Below are positions 35,579 through 46,559 of a stretch of 50,172 bases of DNA, piece after piece. The notes below the pieces were generated by a model. The model worked only from the letters and a program-made list of their open reading frames with translations. It did no database searches and had not been told where the DNA came from. The translations under genes and the position numbers were made by a program. Source of the DNA: Haplomitrium mnioides (taxonomy: Eukaryota; Marchantiophyta; Haplomitriopsida; Calobryales); contig JBNGIS010006348.1 of NCBI GenBank assembly GCA_049999725.1, positions 1 to 50,172 of the forward strand, given 5' to 3'. Position 1 is the stretch's first letter, and every line of letters begins with the position of its first letter.

Positions 35579-35905
35579 TTATGGGACTAAGTGAAGGTCG
35601 AAGGTGAAGCGATGTTTGCTTGGGTTATTGAACATGTTTTCCAAAGCACAAGATTCTTTGTCGAAGCTGCTAATCTCACCAAACCTATTGGATGATTGTC
35701 GAGCCTTGACTAAGTTCCCTCTGAAGCATGGAAACGCTCCCGAACCAAGGTTGATTACCAAACCTAAGCTTTCTTTAGCTTGACAACAACATTTTTTCAA
35801 TACACCTTCAATTGATTTGTGTGTAAGCATTTGGGATCCTTCTTCATATCTGAAGCAATAGATCGGATTCCCTGCTCCAAGAAACTCTATCAAAAGGGAA
35901 TTCAT
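35579..35905 (-). CDS. Open frame in the copia B leader, unrecognised
   Basis: 108 codons open on the - strand, starting MNSLLIEFLGAG and holding CFRYEEGSQMLTHKSIEG, a KKCCCQAKES word and SLGLVINLGSG. It is antisense to the element, has varied composition and no internal stop in a region where every retroelement frame is broken. It might be a captured host fragment or chance. No family is recognised. Confidence 0.25.
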   Translation of the reverse strand: MNSLLIEFLGAGNPIYCFRYEEGSQMLTHKSIEGVLKKCCCQAKESLGLVINLGSGAFPCFRGNLVKARQSSNRFGEISSFDKESCALENMFNNPSKHRFTFDLHLVP

Positions 35906-36958
35906 CCAATTTAGTTCACAAACAAGTCTAAACAGAGAGCTACCCTCTCTTCTATTTACAAGTTTTAGGGCATAACAATTTTTTTATGCTTCTAGCTTGA
36001 TGTTTCAATACATACATAATTTAATCATCATTCCTTAAAGAAAAATAGGTGGAGAATCACTAGTATCTATACAATTCCTATACTATGTATCCATTCTTAG
36101 CTACTCCATTGAGGTTTTGACCAGCCATCTTGATACTAATTCAGCTGGCTTGATCACATTGGAAGCTGATACAAATTTCCAACATATCTCAAGCATTGTT
36201 ATATCTATTGGAATAACAATTGGACATAGCTTCATATGAGATCACTTCATTTTTTGTTCTGATCTCTAAATACTCTGTTTTTCATTTAATTGAAATCTGC
36301 AAATTAGAAAATCCAATTGAATCTATTGCATAAATTTATTCACAGATCTGTGAATCCAATACTGGGTCATTAGCATAGCTCAATATATAAGTGCAAAAAG
36401 ATTGGCTATAGCTATACCTACATTGAGGATTCTATTTTCTAAAAAGAATAACCTTTTATAATACTTGAAAGAGGAAATTGACTTGTTGTCTCAAGAATCT
36501 ATAGAGATTCTTAGAATGCCTAAGAGCCACAACTAGTCCATAGGGTTTCTTCTATAATACAAGGTGTCTTCAAAGTTTATTCTCAAGATCTATCAACATC
36601 ATATATCTTCAAGACTTGATTTAGGAATTCAAAGGACAAGGTTGCATATTCAAGATATTTACTCCAACTTTTGCAGACTATTTCTGGAAGCACAGACTTC
36701 AACAACCTCTGAAGTTCTATTGATGCATTTTGAAGGCCTATTGCTGACATCAACATCTATTTTCTGGAAGATTTCAAGATCAACCCCTTGCCTACAACAA
36801 GAAGAACAGAGAGCATACTTTCCATATAGTCATTATTATCGAAACTTGTTTTACGTGTTGTTTTTGGCACAAAAAAGAGTTTAACATTTGGTTTTCTGAA
36901 TTTTCATAAATTTATTATTTATCCTCAAACCCTTAAAACACTTTTTGCATTCTAAATC

Positions 36959-37920
36959 ATGGAAAAATTAAATTTTAAATAGTTGACCATAGAAGGAGAC
37001 AATTATCTCTCATATTCACTGGATGCAACTGCCCATTTGGTATCCAATGGATTGGAGACCACCATCCTCACAGATGAGGATATTACTTTAAAATAGAAAG
37101 CCCATGCTCTGGTCTTCATGAGGCATCACCTTTCAGACTCTCTGAAAATTCAATATCTGAATGAGAGTACCTCCAAAATTCTCTCGGATAATCTGAAAGA
37201 AGGATTTGACCATACCAAAACTATACATCTGCCTAAAGCAAGGCATGATTGGGTTAATTTAAGAGTGCAAGATTTTCAATATATCTCTAAATACAACAGT
37301 GAGTTACTCAGAATAACATCCCAATTGACTTTGTATGGATATCATGTTTCTCAAAAGGAATAGATTGAAAAGAGTTTGTCCACATTTCATACAACAAACA
37401 TGATTTTGTCTGTTGAGTACAGAAACATGAATTTTGCTACATATTTTGAGCTGATAGCATATTTGTTGTTAGCAAAGAAGCATTAAGACTTACTCATGAA
37501 AAAATTTAAAGTTAGACCCCAAGTACCCTACCTCCAATCCAAAGATCTAAAGCTCATTTTCTATGCCAGTATATAATAGAGGCATGTCTAGAATAAAGGT
37601 GAGATTTGGTTCCTTTAGACAAAACTCTCAAAGGAGTAAAGCACTCATACTTGGTAGGAATCAATAGTTTAGGGAGAGAGGTAGAGGATGGGGCAACTTT
37701 GGAAATTTTTTTCAAAGAGGAAGAAGAGGAGGCAGATCTTCATATAATAACATAAATCAGCCATCCTCAAGAAATTCAAGAGGAACGGTGGTATGCAGTA
37801 GATGTGGGACTATGAGGTATACAAATAAAGTTTACAGAATCCCAGCTCACCAGGTAGCACTTTGTGCAAAGGACAAGAACGAGAAAGCGGCAACTGAAAC
37901 TCATGGTGTTTTCCTGAAAT
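36959..37920 (+). pseudogene. Copia B gag
   Basis: ATG 36959 opens a Ty1/copia gag, which forms the virus-like particle. Words in order: IEGDNYLSYSLDATAHL, ALVFMRHHLSDSLKIQYLN, LKEGFDHTKTIHLPKARHDW, YNSELLRITSQLTLYGYHVS and STFHTTNM. An Arg/Gly-rich run comes before the zinc knuckle near 37794-37835. There CX2CX4HX4C has become CSRCGTMRYTNKVY: both the His and the last Cys are Tyr. TAG codons interrupt the frame early, near 37094 and at 37361. The family is clear and the copy is dead. Confidence 0.88.
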
Positions 37921-37982
37921 AGACCGATGCCCTTAGCGACTATATCGATAAGGAAGAGGATCTGAACACACTTGAGACAAAT

Positions 37983-38417
37983 ATGATTCAGTGTACAAAT
38001 TCTACACTAACTCTTGATGGTATTCATACTTGTATAATTGACAATGGTAGTACTCATACTATTCTAAAATGTAGGTCCTACGTCACCAAGCTTATGCCCT
38101 CACACCAAAAGATGACTACTATCATGGGCAATAATCAAATTGAAGAAGGCAAAGGACCAGTTATTATTATATTGCCACAAGGAACTATTATTAATATCAG
38201 ATTAGCTATTTATGCACCAAGTGCTACAAGAATTTTGATTAGTTTCAGAGATATAAGAGACAATGGTTTCCACATTCATTCTAGCACTTGTAAAAACCAA
38301 GAAGTGTGGCATTTGTTAAAGAAAACTCTTGAATGCTCTCTAATAAAGGAAACATTATTTTCATACCCTCTTGGTTTGTACATAACGCAAATACAAAACA
38401 TTTCTCATACCATATGA
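37983..38417 (+). pseudogene. Copia B protease and start of integrase
   Basis: Open for 144 codons in a frame shifted from gag. The aspartic protease active site reads CIIDNGSTHTIL; the usual D-S/T-G triplet is D-N-G here. TIMGNNQIEEGKGPVII and APSATRILISFRDIRDNGFH follow the family pattern, then the linker to the integrase zinc-binding region (HLEHRG near 38430). Confidence 0.8.
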
Positions 38418-39330
38418 TGGCATAATCACTTAGAACATCGGGGCACGACAATGTTTCGAAACATTCAAAAAGTGACTCAATCTATTCCTTCAAGCATAAA
38501 GCCATCTATGATCTAAAGACCATGCATACATTTTTTTCAAGGAAAGTTGGCCTTACGACCAACAATATCCAAGACAATTCTGGAAATTCCAAAATTCCTT
38601 GAGAAGATACGTGCAGATATATGTGGTCCTTTGGACCCATCCCGTGGACCCATCCCGTGGACCCTTTTGGTACTTTTTGGTGAATGTCTACGCTTCAACT
38701 AAATGGTCACAAGTATCATTACTCTCAACCTGTAATTTAGTTTTCCCAGGGATATTAGCACATATTCTGATATTGAAAGTTCAATTTCTAGAAAGTCCAA
38801 TAAAAGTCCTACGAGTTGACAATGTGAGAAAGTTTACATCAACAACATTTGATGACTATTTCATAACCATGGGTTAAGATGCCCAATAATTTGTTGTGCA
38901 TCTCTATTTTCAAAATGGAATAGCCGAAAGAGTCATTTGTAGCACACAAACAATTGTTAGGCTCATGCTCATACAAACCAATTTACGATCTTTTGCATAG
39001 GGCCATGCAATACTACATGCTGCATCACTTTTAAAATATAGGCCATGAGCTTTCAATACATTATCACCTCACCAACTTGCCAATGGTAATATACTAGATT
39101 TATCCCATTTAAGAGTTTTTGATTGTCAAGTCTTAGTTCCAATTATAAGACCAAAAAGGACTTAGATGGGACCTCAAAGACAAAATGGCATCTATGTAGG
39201 ATATGACTCCCCTTCTATTATACACTATCTGGAACCATCCACAACTTAGGTTTTCCAAGTCAGATTAGTTGATTGCTATTTTTATGAGGATATATTTCCA
39301 TCTCTTTTTGAAGATAAGAATTCTTTATTA
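38418..39330 (+). pseudogene. Copia B integrase
   Basis: The zinc region remnant (LEHRGTTMFRNI) is followed by the core. First Asp in RADICGPLDP (38616-38618), second in LRVDNVRKF (38818-38820), Glu in NGIAERVI (38926-38928): the DDE triad is present and spaced normally. A 13-bp tandem duplication shifts the frame just after the first Asp, and TAA/TAG codons occur later. FDCQVLVPIIRPKR and GIYVGYDSPS mark the integrase end. Confidence 0.88.
38633..38658 (+). repeat. 13-bp tandem duplication in the integrase
   Basis: GGACCCATCCCGT is repeated exactly, back to back. Reading through one copy joins GPLDPSRGP to FWYFLVNVY in one frame; with two copies the frame moves by one base. Confidence 0.9.
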
Positions 39331-39957
39331 TTGAAAAAACTCTAATAGGAGAGCATATCCACTATATGGATGGATCAAAGAACAAGGCAAGATGAGGATG
39401 AATTCAAGAGACTTCTTCACTTGGAAAAAAAACCGTCAAACAATTGCTAGATTCATTTAATGAAATTGCAAAGGTAACAAGGTCACATATACTTGTGGTG
39501 AATATTTCTCCAAGAGTTCAGGACATTCCTAAACCAGTAACTGACCAAGTACCAAGGAAAAAGATAAGATGCCATATTGGCTCAAAACACTCTCAACCTC
39601 GGCAAAAAGCTTCAACAAAGAGAACTACATTCTCAGCTAATGTGCCCATACCATCATCATCTACACCCTTACTATCTTAGCCAACCATCTCTCTATTGGA
39701 GCACCCTCATAATCAAGAGATCTCAATCCACTACATGAATATAGGGACTATATGGGAAATAGAAAGTGTAGATGTAGATGACCATTTCGCATTCCTAGTT
39801 TCACATACTATATCTTATACACCACCTAATCTAAGAAATGTCAAAGAAGCTATGGACAATTCTGATTGGATAGAGTGGAAAAAGGCAATGGATTCAAAAC
39901 TTGATTCTATGATATAGAGGTATATATTTGGACCTTTAGTCCTTGTCCTCTATGATG
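39331..39957 (+). pseudogene. Copia B integrase-RT linker
   Basis: Low-similarity linker. Open runs at 39444-39680 (Lys/Arg/Ser-rich) and 39696-39917 end with VKEAMDNSDWIEWKKAMDSK, the conserved W-x-x-A-M word that leads into copia RT. Confidence 0.7.
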
Positions 39958-41607
39958 ACCATTTAATAGGATATAGGTGGATCTTTATTAAAAAGAGAAA
40001 TAAAAAAAGGCCAAATTGTCAAATATAAGATATGTCTTGTAGCCAAAGGCTATACACAAATAACTATGAGAGACTTTGATCTCACATATGCCCCAATCAT
40101 AGATGCCATCACATACTAGTTCCTAGTAGGCTTTTCTGTAGGACATGAGCTCATGACACATCATATAGATGTTGTAAAAGCATACCTATATGGGAAATTA
40201 GATACCCATAACTACATGAAAGCTCCCTTAGAGCTTATAGCAAGGAATATCTATCATATTCAAAGGGGAGAATATCACTAAGCAAAAACCAACTAGTGAC
40301 TTATCTACCTCTTTACCATCGATCATCATCAAACCCACTGGTGGTAGTACTAAGTCAAGACCTATAGTCCATGAGATGCAGTCTATGGAGAAAATACCTA
40401 TTGTCTCCCTATGCATCAATCCATGCTTCTAGTCAAGGATGGATATGTAGTCCAGATCCTTAGATCTTTTTTTAGACTTAAATAGAGTGGTCAAATCTAG
40501 TATCAAAGATTTCATGAGGAGATGATAACCATGGGTTTTCACTTTGATGATATTGCACCAAGTTTATTCATCAAGAATGTTGAAAAAAATTTATAACTAC
40601 CACATTATATATTGATGATATAAACTTATTCGGTCACCAATCCTTACTTGAGCAGACTATTTCTATGCTTAAAAGAAAAATTTGATATGAAGTATATTAG
40701 TAAGACCAAATATTATTTAGTTTTACAATTTGAGTACCTAGATGATGGCATATTTATGCATTAGAGTACATACACTAAGAAAATCCTAAAACAATTTCAT
40801 ATGGATAAATCTCATCCAATCATATCACCTATAGAGATAAGAATACTAGTTAGAGAAAAAGATATTTTTCGAAAAAGGAAAGACATAGAGCTAATCCTCG
40901 GATTTGAGATACCATATCTCTCCACTATAGGAGCTCTTATGTATCTTGCAAATCAAACATGACCTAATATTTCCTTTTCCGTGAACTTGCTTACAAGACA
41001 TTGTTCACAACCTACTATACGACATTGAAATAGTATCAAGTGTATTTTCATATATTTACAAGGCACAATTGACATGGGACTATTTTTCCCAAATACTACT
41101 AATCAAATTCTTATTGGCTATGCAAATGCATGATACCTTTTGGATCTTGACGATGCTAAATCCTAATCTGGTTATGTATTCCTATATGGCTCTACAACTA
41201 TATCATGGAAAAGTACAAAGCAAACATTGACTAGTACATCTTCAAACCATGTAGAGATCATAGCTTTGTATGAAGCCAATAAGGAGTGTTTATACCTACA
41301 AAGAATGATTGATCATATTTATTTACATTGTGGATTACCTTGTATATCTGACCTAAATGTTATATTTGATGATAACTTGGCATGTGTACAACATGCCTTA
41401 GAGGGTTTTATTAAAATAGACAATATTAAACACATTGCACCTAAGTTTTTCTTCACACATGAGCAGTAGGACGAGACTATCTCTATGCAGGTTATCTATG
41501 GTAAAGAGAATATTGCTGATATTTTTATGAAGGCTTTACCTCCAGCACTGCACCTACATTTTTGCCATTCTCTTGGACTACAAAGATTATCAAGATTATC
41601 ATCATGA
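39958..41607 (+). pseudogene. Copia B reverse transcriptase and RNase H
   Basis: RT words: GYRWIFIKKRN, VKYKICLVAKGYTQ, DFDLTYAPIIDAITY, HHIDVVKAYLYGKLD, MGFHFDDIAPSLFI. The YIDD active site is intact (40608-40619). A segment at about 40228-40440 does not fit RT and looks inserted. RNase H follows with GALMYLANQT, SGYVFLYGSTTISWKS, HVEIIALYEANKECLYL, DNLACVQHALE and the closing NIADIFMKALPPALH; the stop is at 41605-41607. Shifts and several stops are present. Confidence 0.88.
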
Positions 41608-41942
41608 CTTCCTCGATTGTTATCTCATTATATGGTTGATTTATCTTTGTTATATATTATGCTCATGCATATTTTAGAACATCACTTGATTATTCTTTGT
41701 TTATATATGTGGCCTATAGCCAACTTTCTCCTTATTGCTTCTTCTCTAAATCATGTCACTTTATGACATATGTATCCATGTATAAATGGTGGTTGTAGTC
41801 TTTCCCTCGCATGAGTATGAGAGGTTTTTAATGAGGCAATACTTTTATTCTTCATATGGATTTCTTTAGTCGTGTTGGTGAAATTTTATCATAGGTTTTA
41901 CATTTTTCTTACATGTGTTATAACATTCCTCATGTTATAACC

Positions 41943-41951
41943 AAGGGGGAG
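41943..41951 (+). promoter_or_regulatory. Polypurine tract of copia B
   Basis: AAGGGGGAG directly precedes the TGTTACAC start of the 3' LTR, as expected for plus-strand priming. Confidence 0.8.
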
Positions 41952-42202
41952 TGTTACACTATATATAGTAAGATAATTAGATCTTAACCTATGATTAGTG
42001 CATATAACTAGAGTTATGGTTAATACTAATCTTGGGAGATTAGCACATATACTTTTGTAATCTATGAGCATGTTGACACATACATTACATTACATTCATA
42101 TATTGAGATTGAGAGAGAAGAGAGAAGAGGAGAGGGAGATTTTCTTACCTTCAAACATCTTGGTTCATGTTTGATTGATTGAATGATTCTTCTATTCCGA
42201 CA
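41952..42202 (+). repeat. 3' LTR of copia element B
   Basis: 251 bases with TG start (TGTTACACTATATATAG) and CA end (ATTCCGACA). Pairs with 33794-34066. No clear matching target-site duplication was found beside the two LTRs, perhaps through decay. Confidence 0.88.
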
Positions 42203-43575
42203 CATTGCAATTTGCGAGGAAGGTACAAAGACTCCGAAGATCAATTATCAAGCTTGGAAGACATGAAGCAAAGGCAAAATTTGTTCTTGAGCAAGAACAA
42301 ATGAGCCTAAAACAAGCCATGAATAGGAATGATACTAAACATTGGAAGTAGGCTACAAAAGAGGAGGACCAATCCCTTATACATATTAGGACTCAGATTC
42401 TGAGTTATTTATTGAAAGGAAAGAAAGCCATTGGGTGAAAGTAGAAGTTGGGAGGTCAAGCATAGTGATCCAACTATAAGTACAAAGCAAATCTAGTGGA
42501 CTAAGTGCATATGCAAAATGATGGTTTTGAATTTTTGGAACATTCATTCTAAAAGTGGAAAGATGACATCATCCCACTACTAGCTAATTATTATTGTAGC
42601 TAATGAACATAGAAGATCATCAGATTGATGTGAAGGCAAGTTTTGTGAGTGGAAATCCCAAGGAAAAGGTTTGCATAGTGCAACATACAAGGTTTAATGC
42701 ATCTAATAAGAAACTAAACATGTGTATTTCCTTAAAAAGTCTCTATATGGACTGGAGCACCCTTCAAGAACATGGTATAAGGAGAAAGACAAATACTTGC
42801 AAAGTCACTGTGATGGATATTCAAGATGCACATCAAACCACAATATATACTACTCAGTGGTAAAGGGATTCATGAACATAATCACTATATACGTAAATGA
42901 CCTCTTGTTATTCAGAGAAAATTTGGATTTGTTGTGAAATGGAAAGCATGGTCTAAGTACCCTTTTTGAAATGGCAGATCTTGAAAGATACACTATATCT
43001 TGAGGATATATGTGATTAGAGACAAGAATGCATAAGCTCAATCAATAAAGGAAGTTGCAAAACTTGCACTTATTGTTGATTGCAAACTATTAGAAGATGC
43101 TTGAAGGGTACAAGAGATATTGTTATCATTTGATTAAAAGATCAACCTTAATGGCAATAGACATGCAGATTGGGAGAAGATCCAACTTCGAACATATGTT
43201 TATTATTAGAGATAGAGCTATCTCATGAAGTAGTGAAATGCATAGAATCACTACCCTTTCATTGACTAAAGCTAGTATAGAGCATTGCTAAATGCATATG
43301 AGGAAGATCCATGGATTCATACGTTTCTTGATTGGATTCAAGTAAGAGACACATTTTTTTGTGTGACAACCTTGGATGTATAGAACTTGCATCAATCTAG
43401 TCCAACATTTGAAGACAAACACATTGACCTTTAGCAAATTGGAAATGAAGTGGAACTTAAGTATTGTGTGACAATGGAGATTGTAGTTGATGTTCTCACT
43501 AGATCGTTGTCCCAACAAGACACTTCAAGTTCATCAACAAGATAGAGACCTACAACAACATGCAATTAGTAGGAG
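42203..43575 (+). pseudogene. Copia A RT and RNase H, 3' half of the split element
   Basis: Resumes with LKQAMNRNDTKHWK and GKKAIG, then DHQIDVKASFVSGN, KKSLYGLEHPSRTWY and IITIYVNDLLLF. The YVDD active-site box reads YVND, with AAT at 42896-42898 in place of the first Asp codon. RNase H remnants include CVTMEIVVDVLTRSL just before the LTR. Frames shift and stops are frequent. Similarity to copia B is only at family level, so A and B are different lineages. Confidence 0.8.
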
Positions 43576-44160
43576 TATTGGAATGCCATAGCATACAAAT
43601 AGTTAGTTATGGTTAACCTAGCCATGGTAGCTGTTGGATATTTGTTAAAAAGACAACCATCACACATGTTACACAATGCCTTTTGTGACATTTGCGTTTG
43701 GTCATGTGTAGGGCCATAACGTGAGATGAGCAAAGCAAATATTATAAGCATGTGCATGCATGTCTCCACACATATTTACCTTTGATGCAAACAAGCAACT
43801 CATCGTGCCACATTTGATTATTTGACACACCCTTTGTTTTATTACAAACAGCCAATTGTATGTAACACATGCTCCTCTTCAATAGTGAATAAACTCCAAC
43901 ATCAAGATTATTTTTGCGATTTCCCATCTGCCTCCATATCTAAAAGAGGGTCCAACACTAGTGTTGTACGTCAACATCACAGACATCAACCAACAACCCT
44001 TGCTCTTTTTCATATCACAATTTTTGGTGTCTTTTGCAAATTAGAATTTCGGGCTTGTGTGCCAACAACCTACATTCTACATATTACAATTTCTTGAGTC
44101 TCTCTTAAATGTTTGTATCCTCAACTCTTTATGTGGAATTCATTTTTGCTTTCTAATAGC
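43576..44160 (+). repeat. 3' LTR of copia element A
   Basis: Begins TATTGGAATGCC after AGTAGGAG, a degenerate polypurine tract; the TG start has become TA. Matches 31336-31995 in order, as listed there. It ends near CTTTCTAATAG, where - strand gypsy coding sequence resumes. Confidence 0.75.
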
Positions 44161-44162
44161 TC

Positions 44163-44850
44163 TCATATGGAAACTCGTCCTCAACCATTTCATGACTAAT
44201 CTCATCATAGGCTTATGATGGCATGTCAACATTCAAATGCTTCCTAATTTGTCTATCTTCAATGCTATAATCATATTCAGTCAATAAAAACTTCTACCCA
44301 ACAATTATTCTCTCAACATTAGGCCTATTGATTGTATATTTCAAAGCCATATGGTGAGTCACAATGGTAAACATCCCATCCAATAAAAAATTATGAAGCT
44401 TTTTGATGCTAAAGATCATACTTGAACCTTCATTTTACATTACTAAATAGTCCTTTTAGGTTGTGATCATTTATCAACTTGCAAATGCTATTGATTGGTC
44501 ATGTGTCTCCTCAAAAACTTGACTTAAGTGCATCAAATGGCCACTTCAAAGAATCTATAAATAGGAGAACAGACCTAATTCAATTTGGCTCAACCAATAC
44601 TGACAAACTTGCCATTGCTTTCTTCAAATATTGAAAGGCCACTTTAGCACCTTCACCGATAAAAATTAATGAGTACTTTACTTTTTTCCTCAAGTAAAAG
44701 TTTAATGCCATTGTTTTTGCCAAAAAGTCCAAAATAAAATGACAATAGTACCTTACTATTTTCAAAAAAAGATTTCCATTTTGTCACATTGATTGGAAAA
44801 TGAGAAACTTCAATCTTAAGTACCTTTTCTTGGTCCACACCCATCTAATA
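44163..44850 (-). pseudogene. Ty3/gypsy RT end and RNase H, right half of the split - strand element
   Basis: Read downward from 44850: GVDQEKVLKIEVSHFPINVT (the D-P-x-K-V word at the RT end), AMASLSVLVEPN, then RNase H words MALKYTINRPNVERIIVG, LLTEYDYSIEDRQIRKHLN and VEDEFPYE up to the copia A LTR. Several stops and shifts. The next words expected in this family (INVAFSCKYQPY) appear on the other side of copia A at about 31315. RT upstream of 44850 is lost; a tandem repeat lies there instead. Confidence 0.8.
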
Positions 44851-45770
44851 TGTCATACATATGCACATCGCTTGCACAACTACATCGTCCACGGTCATTC
44901 TATGACATCTATAGACATACAACAGAGAATGACAAACAATTGAGTCTCATGGGCATACAATGTATAAGACCTCACAATGCTTTTCTTCGAGTGATACATT
45001 TTCAAAGAAATTCCAAATTGTTGTATTGATCTTCTGATATCGAAACTAGCGCATCTTTGCTCACAAGAAGTCCACGCTTCTCCAAGAATTGCAATACCTC
45101 AACTCTCCTCTTGGTTCATAGACAAAATAGACAACAAAAAATAATCTTTCGATGAGAGTACATAGCTTTATATACTAATGCACAAAAAACAAAAAAACTC
45201 AAAATGTCTAAAAATAGAAAACTATATGGAAAGTTGTGATAGTTGTCATGCACATACACATCACTTACAAAACTACATCATCCACACACATTCCATGACA
45301 TCTACAAACATACAATAGAGAATGACAAACAATTGAGTCTCATGCACATATAATGCATGAGACCTCACAATACTTTTCTTCAAGTGATACCCTCTCGAAG
45401 AAATTCCAAATTTTTGTGTTGATCTTCCGATATCAAAACCAGCCCACCTTTGCTCACAAGAATCCACGCTTCTCCAAGAACTAGAATACTTCAGCTCTTC
45501 TCTTAGCTCATAAACAAAATAGACATCAAAAGATAACCTTTTGATGAGAGTACATGACCTTATATAATAAGATACAAAAGACAAAAAAACTCAAAATGTC
45601 TAAAAATAGAAAACTACATGGAAAGTTGTGACAATTATCGTACGCATACATATCGCTTACACAACTACATCATCCATACACATTCCATAACATCTATAGA
45701 CATACAACAGAAAATGACAAACAATTGAGTCTCATGCGCATATAATACATAAGAACTCACAATTGCCTCC
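44851..45770 (+). repeat. 393-bp tandem repeat, about 2.3 copies
   Basis: Units start at 44851, 45244 and 45636 (periods 393 and 392). Shared words: GACAAACAATTGAGTCTCATG, GAAATTCCAAATTnTTGT, TTTGCTCACAAGAAnTCCACG and CAAAAAACTCAAAATGTC. The first unit starts where the gypsy RT frame breaks off. A 103-codon - strand open frame (45273-45584) lies within one unit and is probably accidental. Confidence 0.88.
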
Positions 45771-45932
45771 TTAGCTGGTGGTCAGGTCCCCTAACACTAG
45801 CTAGCCATCTATCTCATAGAAAATTGATGTACACCTACTGATGGAAAGACAAGGAGGTCGAGAGCAATGGAGCCCCATCGTTCACCTCCTATAATCTCTA
45901 CCAACCCTAGAACTCAATGGAAACTAGTTGTT

Positions 45933-46208
45933 CTATGAACAGTGAGGGTAGAACCATGAACTGTCAAGAATAGTAACTAATAGAGGCGTCAAACATGACA
46001 TATGCCATTCTTTAGAACATCTATCACAAATCAACATAGTGTCTTCTCCCTTAAGAGAACCACACAACATACAATTCAAACCTGCAGGAACTGGTGCCAC
46101 GCTAGGATCTATAGTGCCATCGATGTTTGGAAACTGACAAGGTGCACAATTGCACACATGATCCTTCCAAACCATGCCATCACGTCCCTCCAACTGCAAA
46201 ACTCCCAA
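45933..46208 (-). pseudogene. PHD finger at the pol C-terminus of a - strand gypsy element
   Basis: 91 codons. The start, VLQLEGRDGMVWKDHV, leads to NCAPCQFPNIDG (residues 20-31). A PHD zinc finger follows at residues 46-90: CMLC, CDRC, EWHMSC and WFYPHC. PHD fingers bind two zinc ions with a C4HC3 set and often read histone tails. Here the seventh ligand, usually Cys in W-x-C-P-x-C, is Tyr (residue 87), so the domain is probably damaged. The position after an integrase-type tail suggests a targeting module of the element, by inference only. Confidence 0.75.
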
Positions 46209-46500
46209 AGGCTACTAGTACCTTATGTACTCGCAGAATCTGACGCCTAGTAGTGACATCAAGTGTTGTGGGTGTTGTCTGCTATAAATAAACATAATCA
46301 CCAAGATGAAACCTTTGAATCCTAGTGTGATATCCACCTCCACGTATGGTAGCATATTGTAAAGTATCATGATGATGAGTAATGACAAGGTTGTCAAATG
46401 CTATGGGAATGATTCTCTCAAACACTAAGGCTCTATCTGAACACACTTGCACCCAAACATTTGGATCGGATCATCGAGATCCACAACCATAGTGACATTA
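46209..46500 (-). pseudogene. Pol tail upstream of the PHD finger
   Basis: Read downward: DPNVWVQVCSDRALVFERII, LQYATIRGGGYHTRIQRFHL and GDYVYL, a stop (TAG), then QTTPTTLDVTTRRQILRVHK. The GDYVYL word is typical of the post-core domain of a gypsy integrase. A one-base shift near 46215 separates it from the PHD finger frame. RT and the integrase core are missing between this and gag. Confidence 0.6.
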
Positions 46501-46559
46501 TGTCAAATAGAGGAGGGTAAATCAAGGTCTCTCTCATCAATCTAGACTCGCAAAATCTG

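Larger units (their letters stand above)
34083..36958 (+). other. Unusually long leader of copia B
   Basis: About 2.9 kb lies between the primer binding site and gag, where copia elements usually have a few hundred bases at most. It contains a GAAAGTT motif cluster at 34.9-35.3 kb and a - strand open frame at 35579-35905. It is either a true long leader or contains a further insertion whose ends I cannot see. Confidence 0.5.

Noticed and set aside
45273-45584. 103-codon - strand frame
   Set aside because: It lies within one unit of the 393-bp tandem repeat and the other units do not keep it open.
44851-45770. CRISPR-like or LTR-like direct repeats
   Set aside because: Units are contiguous 393-bp tandem copies without spacers, and no LTR ends or primer sites flank them.
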